Below are positions 34,926-46,233 of a stretch of 64,000 nt of DNA, piece by piece (positions within the stretch are counted from its first letter, which is position 1; each line of letters begins with the position of its first letter). Position numbers and translations under genes: made by a program. The notes below the pieces were generated by a model. The model was not told the DNA's origin and searched no databases. It worked only from the letters and a program-made list of their open reading frames with translations. Origin of the DNA: Polyangium fumosum (GTDB lineage Bacteria > Myxococcota_A > Polyangia > Polyangiales > Polyangiaceae); NCBI RefSeq assembly GCF_005144585.1, contig NZ_SSMQ01000030.1, positions 1 to 64,000 of the forward strand, given 5' to 3'.

Positions 34926-37091
34926 TTACGTCCGCTCGACGGCCATCACGCCGGGGATACGCTGGAGCTGCCGGATGACGCCCTTGAGCTGGGCGAGGTC
35001 CGAGCACAGGAAGGTAAACGTGTTCGTCGCGCGGCCGTCGTCGCCGGCGCGGCAGGTCGCTTCGCTGATGTTGATGCCCTGCTCGTGGAACGTCTGGCCG
35101 ACCGTGGCGAGGATGCCGGGCCGGTTCGCCGTCATCACGCGGAGCTGCACCGGGCGGTTGATCTTCGCCCGCGCGTCCCACGAAATCTCCACGCGGCGCT
35201 CCGGATCCGTGTCGAGCGCCTTCGGGCAGTTGCGGCGGTGCACGGTGATGCCGCGACCACGCGTGATGAAACCGACGATCTCGTCCCCCGGCAGGGGGTT
35301 GCAACACTTCGTGTAGCGGACGAGGACGTCGTCGATGCCGTTCAGCCGGATGCCGTGGTTGTCGCGGCCCGTCACCTTGCGGACGAGCGACTCGATGCGG
35401 CTCTCCTTGAGGGACGGCGGCGGCAGCGACTCCTTGTCGTTGCCCTGCGGCGGCGCGAGGAACTCGATGATCGCCTTCGGGCTGTGCTTGCCGTAGCCGA
35501 CGCCGATCAAGAGCTCGTCGAAGGTCTGCGCGTTGAAGTGCTCGCAGAGCTTGCGGACCTCCGCCTCGTTCTTCGTGAGGCGCGCCATGCTGATCCCGCG
35601 CTGGTGGAACTCCTTCTCCAGGAGCTCGCGCCCGAGCTTCAGCGAGCGCTCGCGTTGATCGGCGCGCAGGTGGCTGCGGATGCGCGAGCGCGCGCGGCTC
35701 GTCGTGACGAAGTCGAGCCAGTCCTTGCTCGGCTGCTGGCTCGGGTTCGTCATCACCTCGACGACATCGCCGTTCCGCAGCTTGGAACGCAGCGGCACGA
35801 TCGCCCCGTTCACGCGGGCGCCCGAGCAGTGATCGCCGACCTCGCTGTGGATCGCGTAGGCGAAGTCGATCGGCGTCGCGTTGCGCGGGAAGACGCGCAC
35901 GTCGCCCTTCGGCGTGAAGACGTAGACCTCGTCCTGGAAGAGATCGACCTTCACGCTGTCCAGGAACTCGTGCGGATCCTTGAGCTCTTTCTGCCACTCC
36001 ATGAGCTGGCGCAGCCAGCCGAAGCGCGCCGCGTCCTTCGGGTCGAGCCCGCCGGAGTGGCGCTCCTTGTACTTCCAGTGCGCGGCGATGCCTTGCTCCG
36101 CGACGCGATGCATCTCGTGCGTGCGGATCTGCACCTCGATGCGCTCGCGGCCCGGGCCGATGACCGTCGTGTGAAGCGACTGGTACATGTTCGGCTTCGG
36201 CAGCGCGACGTAGTCCTTGAAGCGGCCGGGCACCGGCGTGTACTGCGAGTGGATGACGCCGAGCGTCGCGTAACACTCGGCCACTGTCTCGACCTGCACG
36301 CGGAAGGCGATCACGTCGTAGACCTGATCGAAGTCGCACTGCTGCGACTGCATCTTCCGCCAGATCGAGTAGTTGTGCTTCGCCCGGCCCGTCACGTCAC
36401 AGGCGAAGCCCTGCTCGGCGAGCTTGCCCGCGAGGATCTTCGAGACGTCGGCGATGTACTTGTCGCGCTCGGCCTTCGTGCCGAGCACCTTCTGCGAAAG
36501 GTCGGCGTGGGCCTCGGGCTCGAGGTACTTGAAGGCGAGGTCCTCGAGCTCGCTCTTGAACCGCGCGATGCCGAGCCGGTTCGCGAGCGGCGCGTAGATC
36601 TCCATCGTCTCGCGCGCGATCCGGTCCTGCGCCTCGGGCTTCATGTGCTCGAGCGTCCGCATGTTGTCGAGGCGGTCGCAGAGCTTCACCAGGAGCACGC
36701 GGATGTCGCGCGCCATGGCGACGAGCATCTTCCGGAAGTTCTCGGCTTGCCGATCTTCCTTCGAGGCGAAGTTGATCTTCGACAGCTTCGTCACGCCGTC
36801 GACGAGGAACGCGACCTCCTGACCGAACTCTCGCTCGATGTCCGACAGCGTCGCGAGCGTGTCCTCGACGACGTCGTGAAGCAGCCCCGCGACGATGCTG
36901 GCCACGTCGAGCTTCAGCTCGATGATGATGCCGGCGACCGAGACCGGGTGCGAGAAGTAAGGATCGCCGCTCTTGCGCATCTGGCCCTTGTGCGCTTCGG
37001 CGGCGTAGTCGTAAGCGCGGGCGATGAGCTCGACGTCGGCCCCAGGCTGATACGCCTGGACCCGCTCGATCAGCTCTTGAGACGTCACCAT
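34926..37091 (-). CDS. relA: bifunctional (p)ppGpp synthetase/hydrolase
   Basis: Long Rel/Spo homologue that makes and breaks the stringent-response alarmone. From ATG 37091 it has 721 residues. The HD hydrolase domain is intact (SHPVSVAGI, LLHDVVEDT with HD at 72-73), and the synthetase domain (about 225-345) has VTGRAKHNYSIWRKM and GRFKDY, the RxKD signature of bifunctional Rel rather than the ExDD of RelA-only enzymes. TGS (VFTPKGDVRVFPRNATPIDFA), a Cys/His region (KCCNPLPGDEIVGFITRGRG) and a C-terminal ACT domain follow. An in-frame ATG at 37172 would add 27 residues. In myxobacteria the stringent response triggers development, so it matters for fruiting. It is not next to rpoZ. Confidence 0.95.
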   Translation of the reverse strand: MVTSQELIERVQAYQPGADVELIARAYDYAAEAHKGQMRKSGDPYFSHPVSVAGIIIELKLDVASIVAGLLHDVVEDTLATLSDIEREFGQEVAFLVDGVTKLSKINFASKEDRQAENFRKMLVAMARDIRVLLVKLCDRLDNMRTLEHMKPEAQDRIARETMEIYAPLANRLGIARFKSELEDLAFKYLEPEAHADLSQKVLGTKAERDKYIADVSKILAGKLAEQGFACDVTGRAKHNYSIWRKMQSQQCDFDQVYDVIAFRVQVETVAECYATLGVIHSQYTPVPGRFKDYVALPKPNMYQSLHTTVIGPGRERIEVQIRTHEMHRVAEQGIAAHWKYKERHSGGLDPKDAARFGWLRQLMEWQKELKDPHEFLDSVKVDLFQDEVYVFTPKGDVRVFPRNATPIDFAYAIHSEVGDHCSGARVNGAIVPLRSKLRNGDVVEVMTNPSQQPSKDWLDFVTTSRARSRIRSHLRADQRERSLKLGRELLEKEFHQRGISMARLTKNEAEVRKLCEHFNAQTFDELLIGVGYGKHSPKAIIEFLAPPQGNDKESLPPPSLKESRIESLVRKVTGRDNHGIRLNGIDDVLVRYTKCCNPLPGDEIVGFITRGRGITVHRRNCPKALDTDPERRVEISWDARAKINRPVQLRVMTANRPGILATVGQTFHEQGINISEATCRAGDDGRATNTFTFLCSDLAQLKGVIRQLQRIPGVMAVERT

Positions 37092-37429
37092 ACGATGTGC
37101 GGAAGGTGCCAGGGCACCGTCCTGAACGTTCAAGCTAACACCCCGTGTTTCGCCCGGCAATTGGCTGACCATGGCTCACGCGCTCCGCTTCTTTCCGTCT
37201 TCGAGCGCCCGTGGCACGGCTGTCCAGCGGGCAGATGCGGAAACCTCCTCGACCTTTCCTCCACGAACGACCTGCATCAACTTGCGCACGAGCGCTTTCG
37301 CGCCCAAGGGGTCCTCGCGGCTTTCGGGGTCGAGGCGTGTCCTTCCACCCCCGTTCGACGTGCGTACTCGCGCCCGAGTTCTCCCGTGACACCCGGGAGC
37401 CCTAGAGACCTCCACACACGTAGAAATCC
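37092..37429. promoter_or_regulatory. divergent intergenic region between rel and hemW
   Basis: 338 bp between divergent starts. On the minus strand, 37176 to about 37330 reads as plausible protein (LGAKALVRKLMQVVRGGKVE) up to a stop at 37176, with no ATG; a GTG start at about 37425 is conceivable. I do not call it as a gene. Promoters for rel and hemW must lie here. Confidence 0.35.
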
Positions 37430-38659
37430 ATGGAGCCGATCGGCGTCTATGTCCACTTCCCGTGGTGCCTGAAAAAGTGCCCCTATTGCGATTTCGTTTC
37501 GTTCGCAAAAGAACGGGACGGAATCGAACACGATCGGTACGCCGACGCCATCCTCGCCGAGCTCGAACGTCGGGCCAGCGCCTTCGAGGGGCGGACGCTC
37601 GCGACGGTGTTTTTCGGGGGTGGCACGCCCTCGCTCTGGGCGCCCCAGGCGCTCGGGCGGGTGCTCGCCGGGATCCGAGCATTCACGGCAGGGCGTGCGC
37701 TCTCTGACGTGGAGGTGACGGTCGAGTGCAACCCGAGCTCGCTCGACGAGGACCGGGCGCGGGCGCTCGTCGACGTGGGCGTGAACAGGCTCAGCGTGGG
37801 CGTGCAGGGGCTCGAGCCGGAGCGGCTGCGCTTCCTCGGGCGGCTGCACGACGCGGAAGGAGGCCTCGACGCGGTGCGGGCAGCGCTCCGGGCCGGCGTT
37901 CCGCGGGTGAGCGCAGATCTCATTTACGGCGTGGCCGTACCGGCGCCGGAGGGCGGTCCGAAGTACCTCGCAGGCGGGCCCACGCAGGAGCAGTCGCCGC
38001 GCGAGGCGGCCGCGGAGGCGCGGCGCGTGGCCGAGACGGGGGTGACGCATGTGTCGGCGTACAGCCTGACGATCGAGCCGGGGACGCAGTTCGGTGAGCT
38101 GTCGCGGCGAGGGCGCCTGCCCATCGCGAACGAGGACGGCGTGGCCGAGACGTTTTTCGCGATCGAGGAGGCGCTCGCTGCGGCCGGACTCCGGCATTAC
38201 GAGATCTCGAACTACGCGCGCGAGGGGCACGAGGCGCGGCACAACCTCGGCTACTGGCGCGGGCACGACTACGTGGGCCTCGGCTGCGCGGCGTTCGGCA
38301 CGGTGAGCGGACGAGGCGCCGAGGTGCAGGAGGGGTTCGCGTTGCGGTACCGAAACCCGATCGATCCGGCGCGGTACATGCGGGCAGCGCTCGCGGGCGA
38401 GGCTGAAGTCGAGAGCGAGGAGCCGCTCGATCCGGAGACGCGGCTGCGCGAGCGGATCATGCTGGGCCTGCGGCTGCGGGAAGGGTTCGACCTCGAACGA
38501 TCGGCGGCGGAGGTCGGGGCAGAGGCCTGGACGCCGGAGCGGCGGCAGGCGGCCGAGCGGCTCATGAAGCGGGGCAAGCTCACGATCGAGGGAGGGACAA
38601 TCCGCGTGCCCCGGGACGCGTGGGTGCTCGCCGACGGCATTGCAGCCGAATTGTTTTGA
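37430..38659 (+). CDS. hemW: HemW-like radical SAM protein
   Basis: Radical SAM protein of the HemN/HemW group; HemW is thought to be a heme chaperone rather than the oxygen-independent coproporphyrinogen oxidase. The 409-residue protein binds its 4Fe-4S cluster through CLKKCPYC (C13, C17, C20). FFGGGTPSLW, LSVGVQGLEPERLRFLGR and HYEISNYAREGHEARHNLGYW are characteristic, as is the C-terminal winged helix region. An insert of about 20 residues (PAPEGGPKYLAGGPTQEQSP) interrupts the usual LIYGLPGQT motif, which reads LIYGVAVPAP. HemN-type cysteine C-terminal extras are absent. ATG 37430. It converges on the PEGA gene. Confidence 0.9.
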   Translation: MEPIGVYVHFPWCLKKCPYCDFVSFAKERDGIEHDRYADAILAELERRASAFEGRTLATVFFGGGTPSLWAPQALGRVLAGIRAFTAGRALSDVEVTVECNPSSLDEDRARALVDVGVNRLSVGVQGLEPERLRFLGRLHDAEGGLDAVRAALRAGVPRVSADLIYGVAVPAPEGGPKYLAGGPTQEQSPREAAAEARRVAETGVTHVSAYSLTIEPGTQFGELSRRGRLPIANEDGVAETFFAIEEALAAAGLRHYEISNYAREGHEARHNLGYWRGHDYVGLGCAAFGTVSGRGAEVQEGFALRYRNPIDPARYMRAALAGEAEVESEEPLDPETRLRERIMLGLRLREGFDLERSAAEVGAEAWTPERRQAAERLMKRGKLTIEGGTIRVPRDAWVLADGIAAELF

Positions 38660-38689
38660 GGTCCGTCCATTGGACGACCAACGATTGCA

Positions 38690-39934
38690 CTAGAAACGAC
38701 CGATGACGGCGGCGCCCGCGAAACCTGGACCCACGACGGGCGCGTAGGCCATGTCCATGGTCGATCCCTTCTCCTTTGGCTCGGGCTTCTTCTCCTTGCG
38801 CGCAGGTGGCAGCGGCAGCGACGGCGCGTCGAAGGCGTAGAGCACGAAGCCCGTGAGCCCGATCGCGGCCCCGACGCCGAGCGCAATGCCCGCGGCGATC
38901 GTCGAGGCGCTCCGCTCGGCGAGGGCGCTGTTGTATTCGCGCAGCGTGGACTCGGTGAGCCCCGCCTTCTTGAGCTCGAGGGCTCTGCCCTCGGCGCCAA
39001 GCGCCTTCCCCCCTGCGCCGAGCCCACTGAGGAGGGTGAGCGCGCCGGCGCCGAGGAAGACGTAGGACACGTAGCGCTGCGGCGTGCGCGTGAGGTTCAA
39101 CGCGAGGATGTCGCGTTCCCCGCGCTGGGCGACGATCTCGCGCGAATACGGCCGGAAGCCGTTGCGCGACACGGCGAGGAAACGCGCGCCGGGTTCGAGC
39201 TCCTGCGCGGGCAGCGGGGTCGTGCCGACGAGCTTGCCGTCGATGGCCACGGTCGCGCCCGCAGGGCCGCGGATGTCGAGCAGCGCGGGGCGCTCGCGCA
39301 GCTCGCTCTCGATGGCGCGCTGATCGCCCGGGGCGATGTTGATCTCGCGCTCCTCGTCGATGTAGCCCTCGGCGCTGATCTTGTACCGATGTTTGCCGGG
39401 CGTGACGGCCTCGGAGAGCGGCGGCTCGATGGGCTTACTGCCGTCGAGCGAGATCCGCGCGCCGGGCGTGGGCGAGGTGATGGTGACCTTCGTCTTCGGC
39501 GCATCCGACGCCGCGCTGGACGTGGTGGACGTGATCGTGCCGTCGCGAGGCAGGCGCGCCGCCGCGAGGACCTCGAGCTCGCCGAGCGCGGCCACGGCAT
39601 CCGCGCGCCGCTCGCCTTCCTTCACCTGATCGAGGTAGAGGCGATAGTTCGCGATCGCTTGCTTGAGCTTCTCGAGATCGCCGTCGACGGCGTACTGGCG
39701 GCGGTAGGCCTGCGCGAGCGAGAAGATCATGGCCGGGCGCGGGGCCGCCGCGTACGCCTCGCGGAAGGAGTCGATCGCCACGAGGTAACGGCCATTCGTG
39801 TAGGCCTTGGCGCCCGCGTTGAAGAGCGCCTTCGCCTTCTCGACGTCCTCGGCGGCGCGCGCGGCGTGCGGGACGAGCGCGGTGAAGAGGAGGGCGACGG
39901 AGAGGATACGCGCGGCGCGACGAGCGTGGCTCAT
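38690..39934 (-). CDS. TPR/PEGA-domain exported protein
   Basis: A 414-residue protein with a signal peptide (RILSVALLFTALVPHAARA), a TPR-like N-terminal part (residues 25-110: KALFNAGAKAYTNGRYLVAI, MIFSLAQAYRRQ), and two PEGA domains (about 150-225, ARISLDGSKPIEPPLSEAV and HRYKISAEGY; about 235-290, ATVAIDGKLVGTTPLPA). Two hydrophobic helices follow near 305-325 and 355-375. PEGA domains are surface beta-folds common in Myxococcota. The start codon overlaps the stop of the preceding FG-GAP lipoprotein gene (ATGA at 39934-39931), the last step in a kinase-lipoprotein-PEGA operon. Function is unknown. Confidence 0.85.
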   Translation of the reverse strand: MSHARRAARILSVALLFTALVPHAARAAEDVEKAKALFNAGAKAYTNGRYLVAIDSFREAYAAAPRPAMIFSLAQAYRRQYAVDGDLEKLKQAIANYRLYLDQVKEGERRADAVAALGELEVLAAARLPRDGTITSTTSSAASDAPKTKVTITSPTPGARISLDGSKPIEPPLSEAVTPGKHRYKISAEGYIDEEREINIAPGDQRAIESELRERPALLDIRGPAGATVAIDGKLVGTTPLPAQELEPGARFLAVSRNGFRPYSREIVAQRGERDILALNLTRTPQRYVSYVFLGAGALTLLSGLGAGGKALGAEGRALELKKAGLTESTLREYNSALAERSASTIAAGIALGVGAAIGLTGFVLYAFDAPSLPLPPARKEKKPEPKEKGSTMDMAYAPVVGPGFAGAAVIGRF

Positions 39935-42690
39935 GGGCGGTTCGGCTTTCCGGCGAGGATGTAGATGCTCCCGTCGGCACCGATGGCGAGATCGTCGACG
40001 CCGTCGCCAGTCAGATCGCCCGCAGCGATCGTGGCGCCCGCGGGGGCCGACGGGATACACGCGACGACGTCCTTCTCGACACGCTTGCCGTTCGCGTCGA
40101 TCTCCACGACGCGGTGGTAGAGGTACGCGCCCGTCGGGCCGAGGAAAACGAGCTCCTTGCGGACGTCGGTGTTGGCATCGACGACGTCGAGAGCCGTGGC
40201 GATGACCCCGACGACGCCGGGCTCGCTGTTGCACGGCTCGACGTCGGCGAGCGAGACGATGTCGACCGGCTCGACCAGGCTCCCTTGCTTGTTCGCGAAC
40301 AGGACCGGCGTGGTGACGAAACGAGCTTCTTGTCCCACGCCGTTCTGGATCTCGATCTTCATGGCGAGGATGTCCACGTACGAGTCACCGTCGAAGTCCG
40401 CGGCGCGCAGGCTCGTGTAGACGTTTCCTTCTTTGGGGAACGACGGGACGTCCACGGGATCGGCGTCGGGCCTTGCGATGCGCAGGTGAGCCGTGGGCAG
40501 GCTGGCGCCGCCCGATGCGTGTGCCACGGCTACGATCTCGTCGACGGAATCCTTGTCGAGATCCACGACGACCGCGCTCGTCGCGGCGATCCACTTCTCG
40601 TCGAGCGACGCGAGGAGCGGCTGGCGGAGGAGCGAGGTCGACGGCTCCAGCGTGGGCCCCGCGGAGAGCGGGACCCACCAGAGATCCGCGGTGATGCCGG
40701 AGTGCTCGGTGAACGTGAGGGCCGCGAGATCCGGCGACGGGTCGTCCTTCGAGAAACGCCCGAGCAGCGGCAGGAAGGGATATCGGGCCTTCTCCAGCTT
40801 GCCTTCCGTGAGAAAGATAGCCGATTGGATCTGGCGGATGCTGCTGCCGAGCACGGCGCTCGTGCTCCAGCCGTCGCCCGCGGAGAGGCGCTTCTCGGGG
40901 TAGAGCACGACCAGATCGGTCGCGAGATCGCCGGTCAGCGCGATGAGATCGATCGGGAGGATCTGCGTGATGGCGGGGAAGCGCGCGATCGTGACGGGCG
41001 TCTCGGGCATGCCCGTGGGTTTGCCGTACGCGATCGACAGCGCGGTCCGCTCGAGGGCGGGGTTGTCGGGGTCCGCGACCGTCTCGCCGAAGACCACGTC
41101 GTCGAGCCCGTCGGCGTCGACGTCGGCGGCGCCGATGTCGTTCACCCGGCCTGCCTTGCCAATCTCGCTCGGGTTGAAGAGCCCACCGCCGAGGTTGTTC
41201 AAGAAGCCGATGCCGTTGCCCGTGGAAGCGACGACGTCCGGCAAGCCGTCGACGTTGAAGTCACCGATCAAGGCGCGCCGCAGGGAAGGTCCTTCCGATT
41301 CGTAGCCCCTGCGCTCGACCGTGAGGAACACTTCTTGAGGACCTGGGAGCTTGCCAAAGGCGAGGCCGCCGGGATCGACCATGTCGATCAAGCCATCCTC
41401 GTCGAGGTGGCCGAGCGCGAGCGGCGCGAAGACGCCGATGTCCACGTAGAGCAGGTCCGCGGTGTTGTCGCCCTGGAGGGCCAGCGGATCCTGCGGCGGC
41501 GCGCTGTCGTACGTCCCGTCGACGAGGCCGTAAGCGACCGCGAGGCCTCCACACCCCTTGCCGTTGCAGAGCGCGCTGTCGAGCAGCACCGGGGCGACGA
41601 GATCGGGGTAGGCGTCCGCGTTCACGTGCGTGAAGAACACGCCGTTCGTCGTCTGAAATTCGATGAGCGCCGCCTTGGAGGGCACGTCCTTCAGCGGCGC
41701 CTGCTTTTCGAGCGGGGGCCCCGGCAGCGTGACCGAGACGAGCTCGTCGAAGACCGGCGGGTACGCAGCGCTCTCGTTCGTCTCGACGCACGGGGCGTAC
41801 ACCTTCACGAAGTTCTCCGCGCCTGCGCTCGATCGCACCGCGACCTTCTGGCAGGGGCGCTTGAAGGGACCGGCCCACGCGTGATCGAGCCCGACGACGT
41901 CCTTGCCGAGGGGCGCCTTCAACCAATCCGAGGGCGACTTGCTCTCGTCGACGCGCAAGAACACGGCCCCGAGCGGCGTCAACGTGACGGCGCAGAGCTC
42001 GGGCCCCGGCATGCTCTCGGAGGGATCGGCGTCGATCGCGCGGAGGTGGACCTCCGCCTCCCCTTCGCCGGAGATGGTCGGAAAACTCGCGGGATCAAGA
42101 GATCGGTTGCGCTGGCCGCGCAGGACGCCGATGCCGCGACCCGAAGGCGCGGCGAGATCCGCGACCGTGTCGCCGTTGAGATCCGCGCTCGCGGCGAGCA
42201 CGCCCGCCGTCGGGATCTCCGTCGTGCTGCCGAGGAGGCCGCCCGGATCGACGTAGTGAACGCGAATCGAGGTGGCGCCCGCCGCGACGACGTCCTGCCG
42301 CTTGTCGCCGTCGATGTCGGCGAGGAACATCTGGATGGGCGTCTCCGAGGCGACGGGGCCGCCGGCGCGTTCGAAGACCGGGGTTGGTTCACGACAAACC
42401 TCGTCCGCGCCGCACTTCCAGCCGTCGGGGCACTTCCAGAGCGTCCCATCGGTCTTCGCGCCGCAACTGTAACGGCAGCGCTGGGGACTGCTCGTCGGGT
42501 AACAAGCCCTGTCGTTCGGCAAGCTGACGCCGGGCTCGCAGTCCTCGCCGTAGGCGCTCTCGACGACGTCGTTGCCGCACTGGCCTTCCGAGATGGGCGA
42601 GAGATCCGCGCAGCCGAGCGCGAAGGGCAACGACGCGAGGAGCATCCGCCCGAGCGACGTTCCCACGAGACGAGATGTTCTCCGGCGCAT
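39931..42690 (-). CDS. FG-GAP/VCBS-repeat lipoprotein
   Basis: A 919-residue predicted lipoprotein with an integrin-like beta-propeller. The signal segment MLLASLPFALGC gives a lipidated Cys at about residue 27. A Cys-rich module (CGNDVVESAYGEDCEPG, YPTSSPQRCRYSCG, WKCGADEVC) follows, resembling DUF4215-type modules of myxobacterial surface proteins. Then come about ten calcium-loop repeats such as LADIDGDKRQDVVAAG, SADLNGDTVADLAAP, IGDFNVDGLPDVVAS, DVDADGLDDVVFG and LTGDGVDDLAIGADG. ATG 42690 was chosen; an internal ATG 15 codons on is equally good for the signal peptide. It starts 10 bp after the kinase gene stop. A surface ligand-binding role is inferred. Confidence 0.87.
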   Translation of the reverse strand: MRRRTSRLVGTSLGRMLLASLPFALGCADLSPISEGQCGNDVVESAYGEDCEPGVSLPNDRACYPTSSPQRCRYSCGAKTDGTLWKCPDGWKCGADEVCREPTPVFERAGGPVASETPIQMFLADIDGDKRQDVVAAGATSIRVHYVDPGGLLGSTTEIPTAGVLAASADLNGDTVADLAAPSGRGIGVLRGQRNRSLDPASFPTISGEGEAEVHLRAIDADPSESMPGPELCAVTLTPLGAVFLRVDESKSPSDWLKAPLGKDVVGLDHAWAGPFKRPCQKVAVRSSAGAENFVKVYAPCVETNESAAYPPVFDELVSVTLPGPPLEKQAPLKDVPSKAALIEFQTTNGVFFTHVNADAYPDLVAPVLLDSALCNGKGCGGLAVAYGLVDGTYDSAPPQDPLALQGDNTADLLYVDIGVFAPLALGHLDEDGLIDMVDPGGLAFGKLPGPQEVFLTVERRGYESEGPSLRRALIGDFNVDGLPDVVASTGNGIGFLNNLGGGLFNPSEIGKAGRVNDIGAADVDADGLDDVVFGETVADPDNPALERTALSIAYGKPTGMPETPVTIARFPAITQILPIDLIALTGDLATDLVVLYPEKRLSAGDGWSTSAVLGSSIRQIQSAIFLTEGKLEKARYPFLPLLGRFSKDDPSPDLAALTFTEHSGITADLWWVPLSAGPTLEPSTSLLRQPLLASLDEKWIAATSAVVVDLDKDSVDEIVAVAHASGGASLPTAHLRIARPDADPVDVPSFPKEGNVYTSLRAADFDGDSYVDILAMKIEIQNGVGQEARFVTTPVLFANKQGSLVEPVDIVSLADVEPCNSEPGVVGVIATALDVVDANTDVRKELVFLGPTGAYLYHRVVEIDANGKRVEKDVVACIPSAPAGATIAAGDLTGDGVDDLAIGADGSIYILAGKPNRP

Positions 42691-42700
42691 GCGTCCTCGC

Positions 42701-44335
<1,635 letters not shown>

Positions 44336-44404
44336 GAAGGATCCGTGCGGCGAGGGTACACGAGCGATGTGCGTGCGCACAGCCCCGGCTAGGATGCGAT
44401 CCTC

Positions 44405-45076
44405 GTGCACCGACAGGTCTCACGCCGCGCAAGCACGCTCGGATGCGTGACGTTCGTCGTCGCGCTCGCAGCCGAGGCGCGCGGGCAGGCCGACGAAGAG
44501 ACGAGCTGGGCGACGAAACAAGCCGCAGAGCTCGTGCGGCAAGGCGAGGCGCACGCGGCGCGAGGGGACGGCGCCGCCGCGACGCGACGGCTGCTCGAAG
44601 CGATCTCGTTCGATCCCACGTACGGGCCGGCCTACCTCGCGCTCGCGGCGCGACACGAGGCCACGGGGGACGTGGTGGAAGCGGAGCGGGTGTACACGGC
44701 GGGGCTCGAACGCGTGGCGGGCTTCGCAGAAGGACACGCGGCGCGGGGGAGTTTACGCAGGCGTCTCGGGAGGTTGCGCGAAGCGGCCGCGGACTTCGAG
44801 GCGGCGCTCTCGTTCGTGCCGGATCACAAGGCAGCGCTCGAAGGTCTGTATGCGACGTACGTGGCGCTCTCCGCGCTGCCGGCCGCGCTCGCGACGAGCC
44901 GGCGGATGGAAGCGCTCGCGGAGGCGCGCGGCGACACAGCGGCGCACAAGGAAGCGCGAGCGCGCTCGCGGGCGCTCGTAGTGCTGCTCGCAGAGGTCGA
45001 TCCCGTGACGGCGGGCGCGCGGGATCGTGGGCCCCTCCGCAGAGCGCTCGCGCGTCAGGCGCGTCGGGGGCGATGA
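44405..45076 (+). CDS. exported TPR protein
   Basis: A 223-residue protein with a weak signal peptide from GTG 44405 (RRASTLGCVTFVVALAAEARG, ends AxA-like) followed by about three TPR units: ELVRQGEAHAARGDGAAATRR, YLALAARHEATGDVVEAERV, ARGSLRRRLGRLREAAADFE. It is the first gene of the isoprenoid operon, and its stop overlaps the first possible start of the prenyl synthase gene (ATGA at 45073). The link to isoprenoids may be only positional. The alternative that it is cytoplasmic with a later start cannot be ruled out. Confidence 0.7.
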   Translation: MHRQVSRRASTLGCVTFVVALAAEARGQADEETSWATKQAAELVRQGEAHAARGDGAAATRRLLEAISFDPTYGPAYLALAARHEATGDVVEAERVYTAGLERVAGFAEGHAARGSLRRRLGRLREAAADFEAALSFVPDHKAALEGLYATYVALSALPAALATSRRMEALAEARGDTAAHKEARARSRALVVLLAEVDPVTAGARDRGPLRRALARQARRGR

Positions 45077-46233
45077 CGCGCCGGGCCCTGCCATTGACCG
45101 ACCCGGGTACGGCTCCTACGCTCGCGCGCCCTATGAACCAAGGCATCTCCCCGACGACGGCCGAGCCCGCCACGAACGGGAACGCGTTCCTCGCGCTGCT
45201 CACGCAGATCAAGCCCGAGATCGAGCGCCGCATCGCCGCGCGGTTCGACGAGAAGATCACGCGGGCGCGCGCGTACGGGCCCGCGGTCGCCGTGATGCTC
45301 GAAGCGGCGCGGGACCTCTCCCTGCGCGGCGGCAAACGCGTGCGCGCAGGGCTCATCGCTGCCGGCTGGATCGTCGCTGGAGGTGAAGGCGCGCTCGAAC
45401 CGGCGATCGACGCTGGCGTCGCGTTCGAGCTCCTGCAGAGCTACCTGCTCATCCAGGACGACTGGATGGACGGGGATCCGACGCGGCGCGGTGGTCCGAG
45501 CGTGCACGCGGCGCTCGCCAAGGAGCTCGGCGGCGAGCACATCGGCGCGACGTCGGCGATCCTCGCGAGCGACATGACATGGGGGCTCTCGGTGGAGACG
45601 CTCGTGTCGATCGCGGGGCTGCCGGCCGAACGGCGGCTCCAGGTGCTGCAGGTGTTCATGCGGATCCATGAGGACGTTGTGCTCGGCCAGCAGATCGACG
45701 TGCTCGGCAAGGCCGAGGACGTGGAGGCGATGCACGACCTGAAGACCGGGAGCTACACGATGCGCGGGCCGCTCAGCATCGGGGCGGCGCTCGCGGGCGG
45801 ATCGCCGGAGCTGCACGCGGCGCTCGCGCGCTTCGCGGCGCCGCTCGGCATCGCGTTCCAGCTCCGCGACGATCTGATCGGGACCTTCGGGGATCACGCC
45901 GAGACGGGCAAGCCCGTGGGGAACGACATCATCGCGGGCAAACGCACGTCGCTCGTGGCCGAGGCCGAACGGCTCGCGAACGAGGACGAGCGGCGCGCGC
46001 TCGCGCAGGCGCACGGGCGAGCGGACGCGGACGCGGCGGCGATCGCAGCGGCGACGCGGGCGCTCGTGACGTCGGGCGCGCGCCGGGCCGTAGAGGAGCG
46101 GCAGCGGGCGCTCTGCGACGCCGCGGCGAAGGAGGTCGCGTCGATGCCGGTGTCGGCCGCGGCGCGCGCGATCCTCGCCGGCGTGGTGGAGGCGCTCCGG
46201 GTTCGTCCCGCAAGGTCGGAGGCGTGCTCGTGA
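45073..46233 (+). CDS. polyprenyl (farnesyl/geranylgeranyl) diphosphate synthase
   Basis: Condenses IPP with allylic diphosphates. The first aspartate-rich motif is DDWMD in LIQDDWMDGDPTRRGG and the second is LRDDLIG in FQLRDDLIGTFGD; GGKRVRAG and KTGSYTMRGPL are also standard. With two residues between D pairs the motif is of the short-chain type, but chain length (C15 or C20) cannot be fixed. I give ATG 45073, which overlaps the TPR stop and follows GGGGGCG; ATG 45133 (MNQGISPTTAEP) is the alternative, giving 366 residues. It is immediately followed by mevalonate kinase with a 4-bp GTGA overlap, so product and supply genes are coupled. Confidence 0.9.
   Translation: MTRRALPLTDPGTAPTLARPMNQGISPTTAEPATNGNAFLALLTQIKPEIERRIAARFDEKITRARAYGPAVAVMLEAARDLSLRGGKRVRAGLIAAGWIVAGGEGALEPAIDAGVAFELLQSYLLIQDDWMDGDPTRRGGPSVHAALAKELGGEHIGATSAILASDMTWGLSVETLVSIAGLPAERRLQVLQVFMRIHEDVVLGQQIDVLGKAEDVEAMHDLKTGSYTMRGPLSIGAALAGGSPELHAALARFAAPLGIAFQLRDDLIGTFGDHAETGKPVGNDIIAGKRTSLVAEAERLANEDERRALAQAHGRADADAAAIAAATRALVTSGARRAVEERQRALCDAAAKEVASMPVSAAARAILAGVVEALRVRPARSEACS

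Noticed and set aside
37176-37425. Possible small minus-strand gene upstream of rel
   Set aside because: Part of it looks protein-like but no ATG, no ribosome site and no recognised motif; only mentioned in the intergenic entry.
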